Positions 35,104 to 44,050 of a stretch of 64,000 nt of DNA are shown piece after piece. The stretch is taken from NCBI GenBank assembly GCA_002702065.1, contig NZXX01000001.1, forward strand, positions 2,634,295-2,698,294, written 5' to 3'. The position numbers and the translations under genes were made by a program. The notes below the pieces were generated by a model. The model made no database searches, was not told the DNA's origin, and was given only the letters and a program-made list of their open reading frames with translations. This stretch comes from Anaerolineaceae bacterium (GTDB lineage Bacteria; Chloroflexota; Anaerolineae; Aggregatilineales; Phototrophicaceae). Every line of letters begins with the position of its first letter. Within the stretch, counting starts at the first letter, position 1.

Positions 35104-35832
35104 ATGCGCGGCACATGGATCATCTTCCGGCGCGAAGTCGGACAGTATTTCGTTTCGCCGGTCGCCTACATGATCGCGGCGGCGTTTCTCTTGCTGACCG
35201 GGTTTTTGTTCAACAACGACCTCGTCGTCAGCGCGACTGTCAAAGCAGCGTCACCGTCGGTGGTGCCGCAATTCCTGTCGATGGCGCTGGTGTTTTTTTC
35301 GCCCGTGCTGACTATGCGGGCACTGGCTGAGGAAAGCCGCGAGGGGACGCTGGAACTGCTGCTGACCGCCCCGGTGCGCGATAGCGACATTGTGCTCGGC
35401 AAATTTTTCGGCGCATGGTTTTACTACAGCCTGCTGTTGGCCCTTACGCTCGTTTATCAGGTCATCTTGCTTGCCATCACCACGCCTGATCTCGGCCACG
35501 CCATCAGCGCCTATGTGGGCATCTGGCTGTATGGAGGCGCGACTCTGGCGGTCGGGCTGTTCTTTTCCGCTGTGACGGAAAACCAGATTGTCGCTGCTTT
35601 TCTGAGCACGGCGGCGCTGCTGGTGTTGTACCTGGGCGGGCTGGCCGGGCAGATCGTGGCCAATGTCGATCTCGCCCGCATCATCAATCAACTGACATTA
35701 CAGGGTCACTTCATCACCTCATTTGCTTATGGTCTGGTACGCGCAGAAGACATCGTCTATTACGCAGGCATGATCGTCATCATGCTTTATATTACGATGC
35801 GGGTGGTCGAAGCCCACCGGTGGCGCGCATGA
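35104..35832 (+). CDS. ABC-2 type permease (GldF-like)
   Basis: 242-aa integral membrane protein with six predicted helices: YFVSPVAYMIAAAFLLLTGFLF, FLSMALVFFSPVLTMRAL, a third near FFGAWFYYSLLLALTLVYQVILL, then AYVGIWLYGGATLAVGLFFSAV, VAAFLSTAALLVLYLGGLAG and VYYAGMIVIMLYITMRVVE. The segment RALAEESREGTLELLLTAPVRDSDIVLGKF is the conserved cytoplasmic loop of this permease class. Starts 3 nt after the ATPase stop and overlaps the next gene's start. Confidence 0.95.
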   Translation: MRGTWIIFRREVGQYFVSPVAYMIAAAFLLLTGFLFNNDLVVSATVKAASPSVVPQFLSMALVFFSPVLTMRALAEESREGTLELLLTAPVRDSDIVLGKFFGAWFYYSLLLALTLVYQVILLAITTPDLGHAISAYVGIWLYGGATLAVGLFFSAVTENQIVAAFLSTAALLVLYLGGLAGQIVANVDLARIINQLTLQGHFITSFAYGLVRAEDIVYYAGMIVIMLYITMRVVEAHRWRA

Positions 35833-37475
35833 GAAATGATCCTATTCTGATCAACCGGCGGCAGATCGGCCAATGGGCCAGCTACATCGCCGGAGTTTCG
35901 CTGGTACTGGGTGTCATCGGCTGGTTGTGGCAGGGCGGCTTTACCTCGCCGATCATGGCCCTGCTGGTTACGGCAGTCGTCAGCATTCTGGTGTGGGTGA
36001 TCGCTGCTCCACGTGATTTCGTCAACTTTATTACCGGGCGACAAATCCGCTACAGTACCGGCGCCGTGTTCAGCAGTCTGCTCTTGATCGGCATCGTGGC
36101 GCTGACCTATATCGCTGTCCAGCGGGCCACCATCACACTTGATATGACCGAGGGGCGGCGCTTTACGCTCAGCAGCGAGAGTCTCGAAGTCTTGCAAGAG
36201 GTCAACCGCAAAATCCGCATCACCGGTTTTTATGACTCAACAGCCGTCGCCCAACGCGAAGTTGATGATCAGTTTTTCCGGCTGTACGAAACCGCAACCA
36301 ACGGCCTCATCAGCCGGCGTTACATTGACCCCAACGAAGAACCAGCCCTGGCCCAGCGTTTCGGCGCTTATAGCAATGGTGCGGTTTTCCTGTCTTACAT
36401 CACCACAGATGACGCCGGGAACGAAAATGTCGACTTTGGTTCGCTGGCCCGCGTACCCCGTCAGGCAGGCGGCGCGCAGGAACGCGAAATGACGCAGGCG
36501 ATTCTGCGATTGCTGCGGGCGGGTACACTAAAAGTGTATTTCGAGACCGGTCATGGCGGCCTTGACCCGCTGGATACGAGTTCGCAGGGGCTGTCGGGGG
36601 TTCACCTCGGCATGCAGGAAAGCGGCATCATCACCGATTCGCTCAACCTGCCCGCGCTGGCCGCTGCCGGTCAGCCCATACCCCAGGATGCGGCAACGAT
36701 CATCATGGCACGACCCACAACCGCCCTGGCGCAGCCAGAAATTGACGTGCTGGATGCCTATCTTGAGCAAGGTGGATCGCTGTTTATTCTGGCCGATGCG
36801 CTCTTTAATGAGAATGCGTTTCTCTCTGGCGAGACGCCCTTCAATCTGTATCTGTGGGAACACTTTGGCGTCAGTGCGCTCAACGCCGTGATTGTCGATT
36901 ACAACAGCAACCTGCGCACACCGCTCGATATTATCGGTTATCAGGTCTATACAAACACAGATGTCAGTGCACGGCTGGACCCGGCAGCTGCGCCCACGCT
37001 GTTTCGGGTGGCGCGGGCGGTCAATGTGGATGACGACCCACCTGTGGATAATGGCCGCATTATCGTTTCGTCGCCCAACAGTTACGGCGAAACCAATTTC
37101 CGTGACCTGGCCGAACTCAACAGTTTCGAGCCTGAAGCGCCGGATGATCTGCCCGGCCCACTGGCCAGCGCTGTTTGGGCATGGAACCAGGACACAGGCG
37201 CGAAAGTCCTGCTGGTCGGCGATGCCGACTTTGTCACCAATGGCTTTGTCGGCGGGTCACTGGGTAATGCGGTGCTCTTTACAAATGGCGTCGCCTGGCT
37301 GAGTGGTTTCAACGAGCAGGTGAACTTCAACCCACAGGCCTTTTTCACCGCCCCACCGTTGATCTTCATCAGCACCCAGACGCTGGATGTTATCGCGTTT
37401 GTCACAGTGATCCTGATGCCGGGGCTGATGCTGGTCATTGGTCTGGGCATCTGGTCGCGGCGGGTGCGTCGATGA
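35829..37475 (+). CDS. Gld-type ABC auxiliary membrane protein (GldG-like)
   Basis: 548 aa. Three transmembrane helices in the first 110 residues (SYIAGVSLVLGVIGWLW, IMALLVTAVVSILVWVI, GAVFSSLLLIGIVALTYIAV), a large extracytoplasmic domain typical of the ABC_transp_aux / GldG family (ITLDMTEGRRFTLSSESLEVLQEVNRKIRITGFYDS; VYFETGHGGLDPLD; LDAYLEQGGSLFILADAL), and a C-terminal helix (VIAFVTVILMPGLMLVIGLGIW) ending in RRVRR. The ATG overlaps the permease stop (ATGA). Together with the ATPase and permease it matches the GldAFG exporter seen outside gliding bacteria; the cargo is unknown. Confidence 0.92.
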   Translation: MRNDPILINRRQIGQWASYIAGVSLVLGVIGWLWQGGFTSPIMALLVTAVVSILVWVIAAPRDFVNFITGRQIRYSTGAVFSSLLLIGIVALTYIAVQRATITLDMTEGRRFTLSSESLEVLQEVNRKIRITGFYDSTAVAQREVDDQFFRLYETATNGLISRRYIDPNEEPALAQRFGAYSNGAVFLSYITTDDAGNENVDFGSLARVPRQAGGAQEREMTQAILRLLRAGTLKVYFETGHGGLDPLDTSSQGLSGVHLGMQESGIITDSLNLPALAAAGQPIPQDAATIIMARPTTALAQPEIDVLDAYLEQGGSLFILADALFNENAFLSGETPFNLYLWEHFGVSALNAVIVDYNSNLRTPLDIIGYQVYTNTDVSARLDPAAAPTLFRVARAVNVDDDPPVDNGRIIVSSPNSYGETNFRDLAELNSFEPEAPDDLPGPLASAVWAWNQDTGAKVLLVGDADFVTNGFVGGSLGNAVLFTNGVAWLSGFNEQVNFNPQAFFTAPPLIFISTQTLDVIAFVTVILMPGLMLVIGLGIWSRRVRR

Positions 37476-38059
37476 GAAACCGGCTGACTCTGATGATTCT
37501 GCTCGTGATCTTCATTGCGCTGGTTATCGTGGTTGCTTCTACCGGCAATCCCGACGTTGTCGTCACGCCGGTTTTGATGCCCACGGCTACCGCGACAACG
37601 GTGCTTGATCAGGGCACGTTGCTGCGTGTGTTTCCGGAGCTGCGTACACTCGATATTCAGGCGATGCGGCTGGAAGATCTGGATAATGGCCTCCAGCTAA
37701 CCCTCGTTCGTGATGAGGAAGGCCTGTGGACCGCGCCCGACCTTGACGGCGAACTTGACGAGGAAGCCGTTTCGAATATTGCGCGTACCTTTGTGTTATT
37801 CCCATATGGTCGCAGCATGAACATTGTTGAAGAGACGAACTTTGAAGCTTATGGCCTTGCCCCTGCCCCGCACCTGCTGTTCCAGATCCTGCGGACGGAT
37901 GGCGAAAGCCACGTCGTCGCTGTGGGCGACCTGACCAACACCGAGGCTAACTACTTTACGCTGGTTGATGAACGCGACGAAATCTTCCTGGTGGAGCGTG
38001 GCCCGGTGGACTTCCTTAAGAATCTCATCAGTTCTCCACCGATTCGCTTGACAAATTAA
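37472..38059 (+). CDS. DUF4340-like membrane-anchored protein (195 aa)
   Basis: One N-terminal transmembrane segment (LMILLVIFIALVIVVAST), a Thr-rich linker, then a domain with LRVFPELRTLDIQAMRLEDL, LVRDEEGLWTAPDLDGELDEEAVSNIARTFVLFPYGRSM and FEAYGLAPAPHLLFQILRTDGESHVVAVGDLTNTEANYFTLVDERDEIFLV. This is the DUF4340 pattern often paired with GldG-type proteins. Shorter than typical family members because only about one repeat is present. ATGA overlap with the gene before; last gene of the export operon. Confidence 0.82.
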   Translation: MRNRLTLMILLVIFIALVIVVASTGNPDVVVTPVLMPTATATTVLDQGTLLRVFPELRTLDIQAMRLEDLDNGLQLTLVRDEEGLWTAPDLDGELDEEAVSNIARTFVLFPYGRSMNIVEETNFEAYGLAPAPHLLFQILRTDGESHVVAVGDLTNTEANYFTLVDERDEIFLVERGPVDFLKNLISSPPIRLTN

Positions 38060-38100
38060 AAGATTAGGGTTATTTTGATAGGACGTTTGCTCATTGAGCA

Positions 38101-38128
38101 TTGCTTTTGATTGCACGAGTGGTATAAT
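38101..38128 (+). promoter_or_regulatory. Promoter of rpoD
   Basis: TTGCTT (38101-38106), a 16-bp spacer, then TATAAT (38123-38128). Predicted start near 38135, giving a leader of about 140 nt that contains the palindrome at 38171-38194. Confidence 0.6.
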
Positions 38129-38170
38129 TTATCGTTTCGGTCACTCTACCCCATCCTGACACTAATCTGT

Positions 38171-38194
38171 GAATTACCTTAATTAAGGTAATTC
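38171..38194. promoter_or_regulatory. 24-bp perfect palindrome in the rpoD leader
   Basis: Half-site GAATTACCTTAA followed by its exact reverse complement TTAAGGTAATTC; no mismatch over 24 bp. In RNA it would make a 10-bp stem with an AATT loop, followed by TTTATC, a poor terminator tail. As DNA it looks like the site of a dimeric repressor. About 80 nt before the sigma-factor start. Confidence 0.6.
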
Positions 38195-38272
38195 TTTATC
38201 CGCCATCGGCTAACTAAGACCTTGTCTTGTTTAAGTCCGCAAGCAAGTCCTATATATGTGTGTGTGATAACT

Positions 38273-39529
38273 ATGGTAATGGTACGCGAAAGAACAAACG
38301 ACGAAATTCGAGCACAGATTCTCGAAACGGCCCAGCGTCAGGGATCTATTTCCTATGACGCGATTCTGGCTGCCGTGCCCGAAGCAGAACGCAACCTCCG
38401 GCTGCTCGATGACATTATGGACGACCTCCTCGAGGCCGGCATTGATGTCACGACTGAAAAAGAGCAGGAAGACCCGGACATCGAACGGGAATCCGCCGAT
38501 CTGCCTGACGACAAGCTGGGCCTGACCGACGGTGACGACGATGACGACGATGACGAGTGGATGCTGGAAAACCCGGATGTCGCCACAGACCTGGGTTATC
38601 AGCAGGCCATCGACACCGATGATGTGGTCGGCCTCTACCTGAAGGAAGCCGGGCGTGTGCCCCTGCTCAGTGCTGAGCAGGAGGTTGACCTGGCCAAACG
38701 GATGGAAGCTGCTGTCAACGCGCAGGAAACGCTCGAACGCCAGGGGGAGACTCTTCCGCTGGACGATGTTTACACGCTGCGCGAGGTTATTGCCGACGGC
38801 GAAGCGGCTCAGGAACATCTGATCCGGGCTAACGCGCGTCTGGTAATCAGCGTCGCCAAGAAGTACATCGGACGTGGTGTGCCCTTCCTCGATCTTATTC
38901 AGGAAGGCAACATCGGGCTGATCCGTGCGACCAACAAGTTCGAATACCAGCGCGGGCACAAGTTCAGCACCTACGCCACGTGGTGGATTCGCCAGGCGGT
39001 CAGCCGTGCAGTGGCAGACCAGGGCCGGACCATCCGCGTGCCGGTGCACATGGGCGATCAACTGAACCGGATGCGCCGCATTCAGCTTCAGATGACCCAG
39101 GAACTGGGCCGCGAACCTTCGATTGACGAGCTGGCGCACGGTATGGAAACCACGCCGGACAAGATCGAAGACCTGATGGAAATTTCACGTCGGCCTGTCA
39201 GTCTGGAAACCCCGATTGATGAAGAAGGGGATTCAACGTTCGGCGACTTTGTTGAAGACGCCAACAGCCCGGCCCCGGCAGAAGAAGTGGCAACGCATTT
39301 GCTGCAAGAGCAGCTCGGCGAAGCCCTCAACCGCCTGCCACCGCGCGAGGCCCAGATTCTGCGCCTGCGCTACGGGCTTGAGGATGGCCGTGTCTACACC
39401 CTTGAGGAAGTCGGGCAGACCATCGGCGTCACCCGTGAACGTGTCCGTCAGCTAGAGGCACAGGCCCTCAACCGTCTGCGGCAGTCTTCTGCCCACGTAA
39501 AACTGCGCGATTACCTGTACGAGGAGTAA
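38273..39529 (+). CDS. rpoD: Housekeeping RNA polymerase sigma factor (sigma70 group)
   Basis: 418 aa. Region 1.1-like N-terminus ([48 protein letters not shown]), a very acidic linker ([11 protein letters not shown]), region 1.2 ([30 protein letters not shown]), region 2 ([58 protein letters not shown]), region 3 ([17 protein letters not shown]) and region 4 with the helix-turn-helix [27 protein letters not shown]. Region 1.1 and the match to the RpoD signature point to the primary sigma factor. ATG at 38273 or 38279; there is no clear Shine-Dalgarno. This agrees with the sigma70-type promoters seen across the window. Confidence 0.95.
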   Translation: MVMVRERTNDEIRAQILETAQRQGSISYDAILAAVPEAERNLRLLDDIMDDLLEAGIDVTTEKEQEDPDIERESADLPDDKLGLTDGDDDDDDDEWMLENPDVATDLGYQQAIDTDDVVGLYLKEAGRVPLLSAEQEVDLAKRMEAAVNAQETLERQGETLPLDDVYTLREVIADGEAAQEHLIRANARLVISVAKKYIGRGVPFLDLIQEGNIGLIRATNKFEYQRGHKFSTYATWWIRQAVSRAVADQGRTIRVPVHMGDQLNRMRRIQLQMTQELGREPSIDELAHGMETTPDKIEDLMEISRRPVSLETPIDEEGDSTFGDFVEDANSPAPAEEVATHLLQEQLGEALNRLPPREAQILRLRYGLEDGRVYTLEEVGQTIGVTRERVRQLEAQALNRLRQSSAHVKLRDYLYEE

Positions 39530-39535
39530 TCCGAC

Positions 39536-40321
39536 ATGCAGGCCCGCCAATCACGCGGCCCATGGCTCTGGCCTCTGCTGCTGGCAGGGGTCGGCGTTGT
39601 CCTGCTGCTGGATAATTTCCTGCTGCTGGGTGATTTTGATGCCAGTTTGTTATGGCCGCTGATTCTGGTGGTCCTGGGCGCACAGATCCTGCTTCAGGGC
39701 GATCTGCTGCCTATTCGCCACGGCAAGACATTCGGCATCACACGCGGTAGTGTCGAAGCTGCCGCCATCGAAATCAGCGCCGGCGAGATTGACGTGAATG
39801 TTCGCGCTTTGCGCCGCGAAGGTCGGTTAATCGCCGGACAATTCGCTGCCGATTCCCGGCCTCAGATGCAGGTACAGGATACACAGGCCAACATCCGTAT
39901 GGATCGAGCGGCCACCCCCTGGCTGTCATTTGTGGATTGGGAACTGGGCCTTGCGCAGGACCTACCCTGGCAAATGTATATCAGCACCTCACTCGGACAG
40001 GTTCAACTCGACCTGTCCGAGATTATTGTTCAGAACATCGTTACGGCCACCGGGTTTGGTGACATTCGGCTGACCTGTCCGTACGAAGCCCTCGGCAGCA
40101 TTCAGTTGCACTCGACCCTCGGTACGATTCAGGTCATCACCCCACACGGTTACAATGTACGGGTCGTCACGCGTGAAAGCACCTTCTTTGGGGTTCATGT
40201 CGATCCAAACCGATATGTGCAGGTCGAACCCGACGTTTATCTGGCCCACGATGCCTATGAAGATGCGCCGCTGGTCGAAGTTCACCTCACAGGGACCTTT
40301 GGAGACGCGTATCTTGCTTGA
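39536..40321 (+). CDS. LiaF-like membrane protein (261 aa)
   Basis: Two N-terminal membrane helices (PWLWPLLLAGVGVVLLLDNFLLLG and SLLWPLILVVLGAQILLQG), the DUF5668/LiaI-LiaF transmembrane pattern, then a domain rich in short repeated strands (IEISAGEIDVNVRALRREGRLIAGQF; TSLGQVQLDLSEIIVQNIVTATGFGDIRLTCPYEALGSIQLHSTLGTIQVITPHG). This is the right-handed beta-stack of LiaF/VraT-type envelope-stress proteins. Whether it regulates a two-component system, as LiaF does in Firmicutes, is unknown here; no sensor kinase is adjacent. Lies 6 nt after rpoD, so probably co-transcribed. Confidence 0.82.
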   Translation: MQARQSRGPWLWPLLLAGVGVVLLLDNFLLLGDFDASLLWPLILVVLGAQILLQGDLLPIRHGKTFGITRGSVEAAAIEISAGEIDVNVRALRREGRLIAGQFAADSRPQMQVQDTQANIRMDRAATPWLSFVDWELGLAQDLPWQMYISTSLGQVQLDLSEIIVQNIVTATGFGDIRLTCPYEALGSIQLHSTLGTIQVITPHGYNVRVVTRESTFFGVHVDPNRYVQVEPDVYLAHDAYEDAPLVEVHLTGTFGDAYLA

Positions 40322-40324
40322 GAT

Positions 40325-40885
40325 ATGGTGATGTCAACCACACTCAGTTTTCTCATCCGTGATGGCCTTCCTTCGGATATTCCGGCCTGTCTGGCCCTTG
40401 AGCACCAATACGAAACAGAATTTGTCTGGCAGATGCGCCTGTATGAAGATGGCGATCAGCGGCATGTAGTGTTTCAGACCGAACGGCTGCCGCGCAAAAT
40501 GGAAGCAACCTTTCCGGCAGACGAAGATCGCATCCGGCTGGCGCTCCCCCCGGAACACTGCTTTCTGGTTATTGAAAGCCGCGATCATGGCGAACTGCTG
40601 GGTTACCTGACGATGCACAGCAATCCGGTGCAGCGCATCGCACATTTGCAGGACCTGGTTATCTCGCAGCCTTTTCGCCGCCGCCGGGTTGGGTCGCGCC
40701 TGCTGCAAGTCGCCCGCCAATGGGCCAGGAATCATGATCTGATCCGCCTGACTGCAGAACTGGAAACGCGGAACTATCCCGGTATTTTGTTCTGCCAGCA
40801 TGCCGGTCTTGCATTTTGCGGGTTTAACGACCATTATTTTCCGAGCAGAGACATCGCCGTCTTTTTCACCGAATCACTTCGTTAG
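40325..40885 (+). CDS. GNAT-family N-acetyltransferase (186 aa)
   Basis: IRDGLPSDIPACLALEHQYETEFVWQM begins the fold; the acetyl-CoA motif is LQDLVISQPFRRRRVGSRLLQVARQWARNHDLIRLTAELETRNYPGILFCQHAGLAFCGFNDHYF. The loop reads R-R-R-R-V-G-S-R, a basic variant of Q/R-x-x-G-x-G/A. The layout (aromatic, acidic insert before motif A) resembles GNATs that act on small cytosolic amines, but no substrate can be assigned. Four nt after the LiaF-like gene; ATG at 40325, with a second ATG two codons later. Confidence 0.85.
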   Translation: MVMSTTLSFLIRDGLPSDIPACLALEHQYETEFVWQMRLYEDGDQRHVVFQTERLPRKMEATFPADEDRIRLALPPEHCFLVIESRDHGELLGYLTMHSNPVQRIAHLQDLVISQPFRRRRVGSRLLQVARQWARNHDLIRLTAELETRNYPGILFCQHAGLAFCGFNDHYFPSRDIAVFFTESLR

Positions 40886-40894
40886 GTTTGACCA

Positions 40895-42817
40895 GTGGAC
40901 CAATTACTAAATACCTTTCTCGAACTGGTCAACGAGACCCTGACCGCAGCGATTGTCGTTATTGCCGCCTCCCTTTTGCTCTACAACCTCAGCCGTAACC
41001 TCGCAGACCGCGTCACACGCAGTTCCAGTGTGGTTCTGGCCTGTGTCACCATCGCCTTTGTAACTGATGTATTCGTTTCCCTCGAGCCCAGTCTGGGGGT
41101 CTACGAGGTCATTTTACGATTGCAATGGCTCGGCATTGCAGTTGTGCCTGCTGCCCTGTTTCATCTGTCCGATGCCCTGCTTGCCACCACCGGGCAACCA
41201 TCCAGGGGGCGCCGCCGCCGCATCATCCGTATTCTGTACGCCAATGGTTTTGTGTTTTTCATTGCTGCTGCGCTCACGGACATCCTGGTGGACCCGGTCT
41301 ATCTGGTTGAGTTTGTCAGCCTGCGGGCGGGGCCATTGTTCCCGATTTATGTCATCTACTTTGTGATGTCAACCGCCATCGCGCTGATTAATGTCCACCG
41401 CGCGCGCAACCGCTGCCTGACCCGCGACACGCGCCGCCGCATGAGCTACTTGCAGATCGCCCTGCTCACCCCCGCGCTGGGCACGTTTCCGTTCTCGGTC
41501 CTGTTGGGCCCCGGTACAGAGTTCACATTCAATGCCTTGCTGGTCGTGAACGCGTCCAACGTGGTCGTTATCCTGATGCTGCTGTTTCTGGCCTATCCGC
41601 TCAGCTTCTTTGGCTCGAATGTCCCCGACCGGGTCGTAAAGACAGAGCTGCTCCGCTTCGTGCTGCGTGGCCCGGCGACGGGTCTGCTAGCGTTGGTGGT
41701 CATCATTTTTACGACGCCTGCCACCCGTGTTCTGGGGCTGCCCGGCCAGGTTTTCATGCCGTTTGCGGTGGTTGCCGTCGTGCTGTTCTGGCAGTGGCTG
41801 GTCGCACTGGCCCTGCCCTGGCTGGAAACACGCCTCATTTATCCCGATGAAGACGACGACCAACTGGGCAAATTACAGAATCTGAGCGATCAGCTGCTGA
41901 CACGTAATGATCTGCTGCAACTGCTTGAAGCGATTCTGGCATCTACCTGCGACTACCTGCGAGTGAACACCGCGTTCGTGGCTTACCTGGGCGATATGCA
42001 GCCCGAAGTCATCGCCAAAATTGGCCCGACGCTGCCGAATAACGCCCTGCTGGCCGAAGAAGCCGATGATCTCAAGGCTAGCCTGAGTGCCGCAAACCAG
42101 TCAGAAAATTCGCTGACCGTTCACCAATGGCACAATTACTGGCTCGCCGCCCTCCACAGCCGCCGCACCAACTCTATCAGCAACGGCCTGATCGGTCTGA
42201 TTGGCATTCAGGCGCGGTCCCCCGAACTTAATCTCACACAGGATGAACAGGACATGTTCGGCTCGCTGGTGCATCGCGCGGCGCAGGCGCTTGATGACCT
42301 GACGCTTCAGGCAGAAATCTATGCTGCGCTGGAAGGGCTGCTGCCGCAGATCCACATGACGCGAATCCGGGCCGCGGAAGTAGAATATCGCATTGGTCCG
42401 ATGGTTAACACGGCTGCCGAAAGTCCCATCAAGGATCGCGCACAATTTAATGAACAGGTACGGGCGGCTCTGCGCCATTACTGGGGCGGCCCGGGCCTGA
42501 CTCACAGCAGCCTGCTTGAACTTTCGATTGTGCATCAGGCGCTTGAGGATAATGACAGCAATCCGGTGAAGGCCCTCCGTGCGGTGCTGACGCAGGCCAT
42601 CGAGCGGCAGCGCCCGGAGGGTGAACGCAAAATGCTCAGCCCGGAATGGATGATCTACAACATTCTTGATCTGCGTTTTATTGAGAAACTCAAGGTCCGG
42701 GACGTGGCTGTTCGGCTGGCGCTGAGTGAACCGGATTTATATCGTAAGCAGCGTGTGGCGATTGAAGCCGTCGCCAACACCCTGATGAATATGGAAAGTG
42801 AGGCTTTAACGACATAG
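40895..42817 (+). CDS. 7TM-GAF protein without output kinase (640 aa)
   Basis: About seven N-terminal helices (AAIVVIAASLLLYNLS; VVLACVTIAFVTDVF; LQWLGIAVVPAALFHLSDALLA; ANGFVFFIAAALTDILV; PIYVIYFVMSTAIALINV; IALLTPALGTFPFSVLL; NVVVILMLLFLAYPL) match the 7TM sensor domain of some histidine kinases, with two or three more helices to about residue 300. A GAF-like domain follows (LLQLLEAILASTCDYLRVNTAFVAYLGD...GLIGIQARSPELNLTQDEQDMFGSLVHRAAQALDD). The C-terminal 180 residues are helical, without HisKA, HATPase or GGDEF motifs, and end in an HTH-like stretch (LKVRDVAVRLALSEPDLYRKQRVAIEAV). It starts with GTG. Probably a membrane-bound sensor with an unknown output; no response regulator nearby. 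Confidence 0.8.
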   Translation: MDQLLNTFLELVNETLTAAIVVIAASLLLYNLSRNLADRVTRSSSVVLACVTIAFVTDVFVSLEPSLGVYEVILRLQWLGIAVVPAALFHLSDALLATTGQPSRGRRRRIIRILYANGFVFFIAAALTDILVDPVYLVEFVSLRAGPLFPIYVIYFVMSTAIALINVHRARNRCLTRDTRRRMSYLQIALLTPALGTFPFSVLLGPGTEFTFNALLVVNASNVVVILMLLFLAYPLSFFGSNVPDRVVKTELLRFVLRGPATGLLALVVIIFTTPATRVLGLPGQVFMPFAVVAVVLFWQWLVALALPWLETRLIYPDEDDDQLGKLQNLSDQLLTRNDLLQLLEAILASTCDYLRVNTAFVAYLGDMQPEVIAKIGPTLPNNALLAEEADDLKASLSAANQSENSLTVHQWHNYWLAALHSRRTNSISNGLIGLIGIQARSPELNLTQDEQDMFGSLVHRAAQALDDLTLQAEIYAALEGLLPQIHMTRIRAAEVEYRIGPMVNTAAESPIKDRAQFNEQVRAALRHYWGGPGLTHSSLLELSIVHQALEDNDSNPVKALRAVLTQAIERQRPEGERKMLSPEWMIYNILDLRFIEKLKVRDVAVRLALSEPDLYRKQRVAIEAVANTLMNMESEALTT

Positions 42818-42826
42818 CCAACTTTG

Positions 42827-42855
42827 TTGACAAGGCAAATCCAAAATTCTATAAT
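42827..42855 (+). promoter_or_regulatory. Consensus sigma70 promoter of the S1-domain gene
   Basis: TTGACA (42827-42832), a 17-bp spacer, then TATAAT (42850-42855): a full match to the consensus. It gives a leader of about 90 nt ending in a strong AGGGGGAAGCAGGA ribosome-binding region before the ATG at 42950. Confidence 0.85.
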
Positions 42856-42949
42856 TTCGACTGTACGATCATCCTGATATAAGTTCACCCAACATGTCAT
42901 TTTAACAATTGATTAGGATTATGTGTAAGTTTTTTAGGGGGAAGCAGGA

Positions 42950-43927
42950 ATGTCCACTAATTTGCAGCGGCATGAATTAACGCCGCCGCCTCTTGAAGAA
43001 GCCTACTGGCAGGCTTTACTTCAGGAAGGTGAATTCGCGGAGCCCGTTCAGACACATTCGGATATTGACCCATCCGGGGACGAGCTATTTGAAAACGGCC
43101 ACAGTCATGATGCAGACATCAGCGAAGGCGAACAGGACGACTGGGATACCATTACCGAACTTATGGAGCGCGACGAGGTTGTGACACTCCCTGTCACCGG
43201 CTACAACCGCGGCGGGCTACTGGTCGAGTGGCGGTCGTTGAGAGGGTTTGTTCCTGCCAGCCAACTGGTCAATTTCCCGGCGACTGCACCGCTCAATCAC
43301 CGGCGCAACGCACTCGCAGAGCGCATCGGCCAATCGCTCAGCCTGCGGGTGATCGAGCTGAACCCGGACCAGAATCGCTTCATTCTGTCTGAACGGGCCG
43401 CGCGGGTCGAAGCTGGTGAACGTGCTCAAATCCTGACACGGCTGCGTTCCGGCGACCGCGTCACCGGTTCAATCACCAATCTGTGTGACTTTGGGGCCTT
43501 CGTTGATCTGGGTGGACTGGAAGGGCTCATCCACATCAGCGAACTGAGCTGGGGCCGTGTTGGCCACCCGGCGGATATGCTGCGTCGTGGTCAGGAAGTC
43601 GACGTCTACGTGTTGAGTGTCGATCGCGACAACTCACGCATTGCCCTCAGCCTCAAGCGCCTGTTCCCGGACCCATGGAAAACCGTCAACGACCGGTACA
43701 TCATTGGGCAAACAGTGCAGGGCACCATTACCAATGTGGTGGATTTTGGCGCCTTCGCCTGCATCGAAGATGGACTGGAGGGTCTGATTCACGTCTCTGA
43801 ACTGGCCGAAGGGCATTTTCTGCATCCGCGCAATGTCGTATCCGAAGGGCAAGACATTCAGGCCCGTATCCTGAGCATCGACAGCGAAGCCCGCCGGTTG
43901 GGTCTGAGCCTGCGCCTGAGCAACTAA
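42950..43927 (+). CDS. S1-domain RNA-binding protein (ribosomal protein S1-like)
   Basis: 325 aa with three S1 (OB-fold) domains: a divergent first one (VVTLPVTGYNRGGLLVEWRSLRGFVPASQLVNF, about residues 75-150), then two canonical ones (GDRVTGSITNLCDFGAFVDLGGLEGLIHISELSWGRVGHPADMLRRGQEVDVYVLSVDRDNSRIALSLK and GQTVQGTITNVVDFGAFACIEDGLEGLIHVSELAEGHFLHPRNVVSEGQDIQARILSID). An acidic N-terminal 70 residues precede them. The architecture fits the short S1 homologues of non-proteobacteria. They bind mRNA and may help initiation, which is relevant because many starts in this genome lack Shine-Dalgarno sites. Stand-alone, strongly promoted, with a clean terminator. Confidence 0.9.
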   Translation: MSTNLQRHELTPPPLEEAYWQALLQEGEFAEPVQTHSDIDPSGDELFENGHSHDADISEGEQDDWDTITELMERDEVVTLPVTGYNRGGLLVEWRSLRGFVPASQLVNFPATAPLNHRRNALAERIGQSLSLRVIELNPDQNRFILSERAARVEAGERAQILTRLRSGDRVTGSITNLCDFGAFVDLGGLEGLIHISELSWGRVGHPADMLRRGQEVDVYVLSVDRDNSRIALSLKRLFPDPWKTVNDRYIIGQTVQGTITNVVDFGAFACIEDGLEGLIHVSELAEGHFLHPRNVVSEGQDIQARILSIDSEARRLGLSLRLSN

Positions 43928-43956
43928 ATCCTCTTTTCACACGATCCGCAATTATA

Positions 43957-43998
43957 CGCACAGGGCCGCGATGATGACCCTGTGCGCTTTATTTGTTG
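43957..43998 (+). terminator. Rho-independent terminator of the S1-domain gene
   Basis: CGCACAGGG (43957-43965) pairs perfectly with CCCTGTGCG (43978-43986), a 12-nt loop, then CTTTATTTGTTG. It ends just before the ftsK promoter region. Confidence 0.85.
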
Positions 43999-44009
43999 TA
44001 GAACCCGAC

Positions 44010-44015
44010 TATAAT
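44010..44015 (+). promoter_or_regulatory. Candidate -10 of the ftsK operon
   Basis: TATAAT about 35 nt before the GTG start at 44051. The -35 is weak (GCTTTA, 43986-43991, 18-bp spacing) and lies inside the preceding terminator. Confidence 0.5.
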
Positions 44016-44050
44016 AGAGGGGCATGTAAGCGTAGTTTACAGGATAGCTG

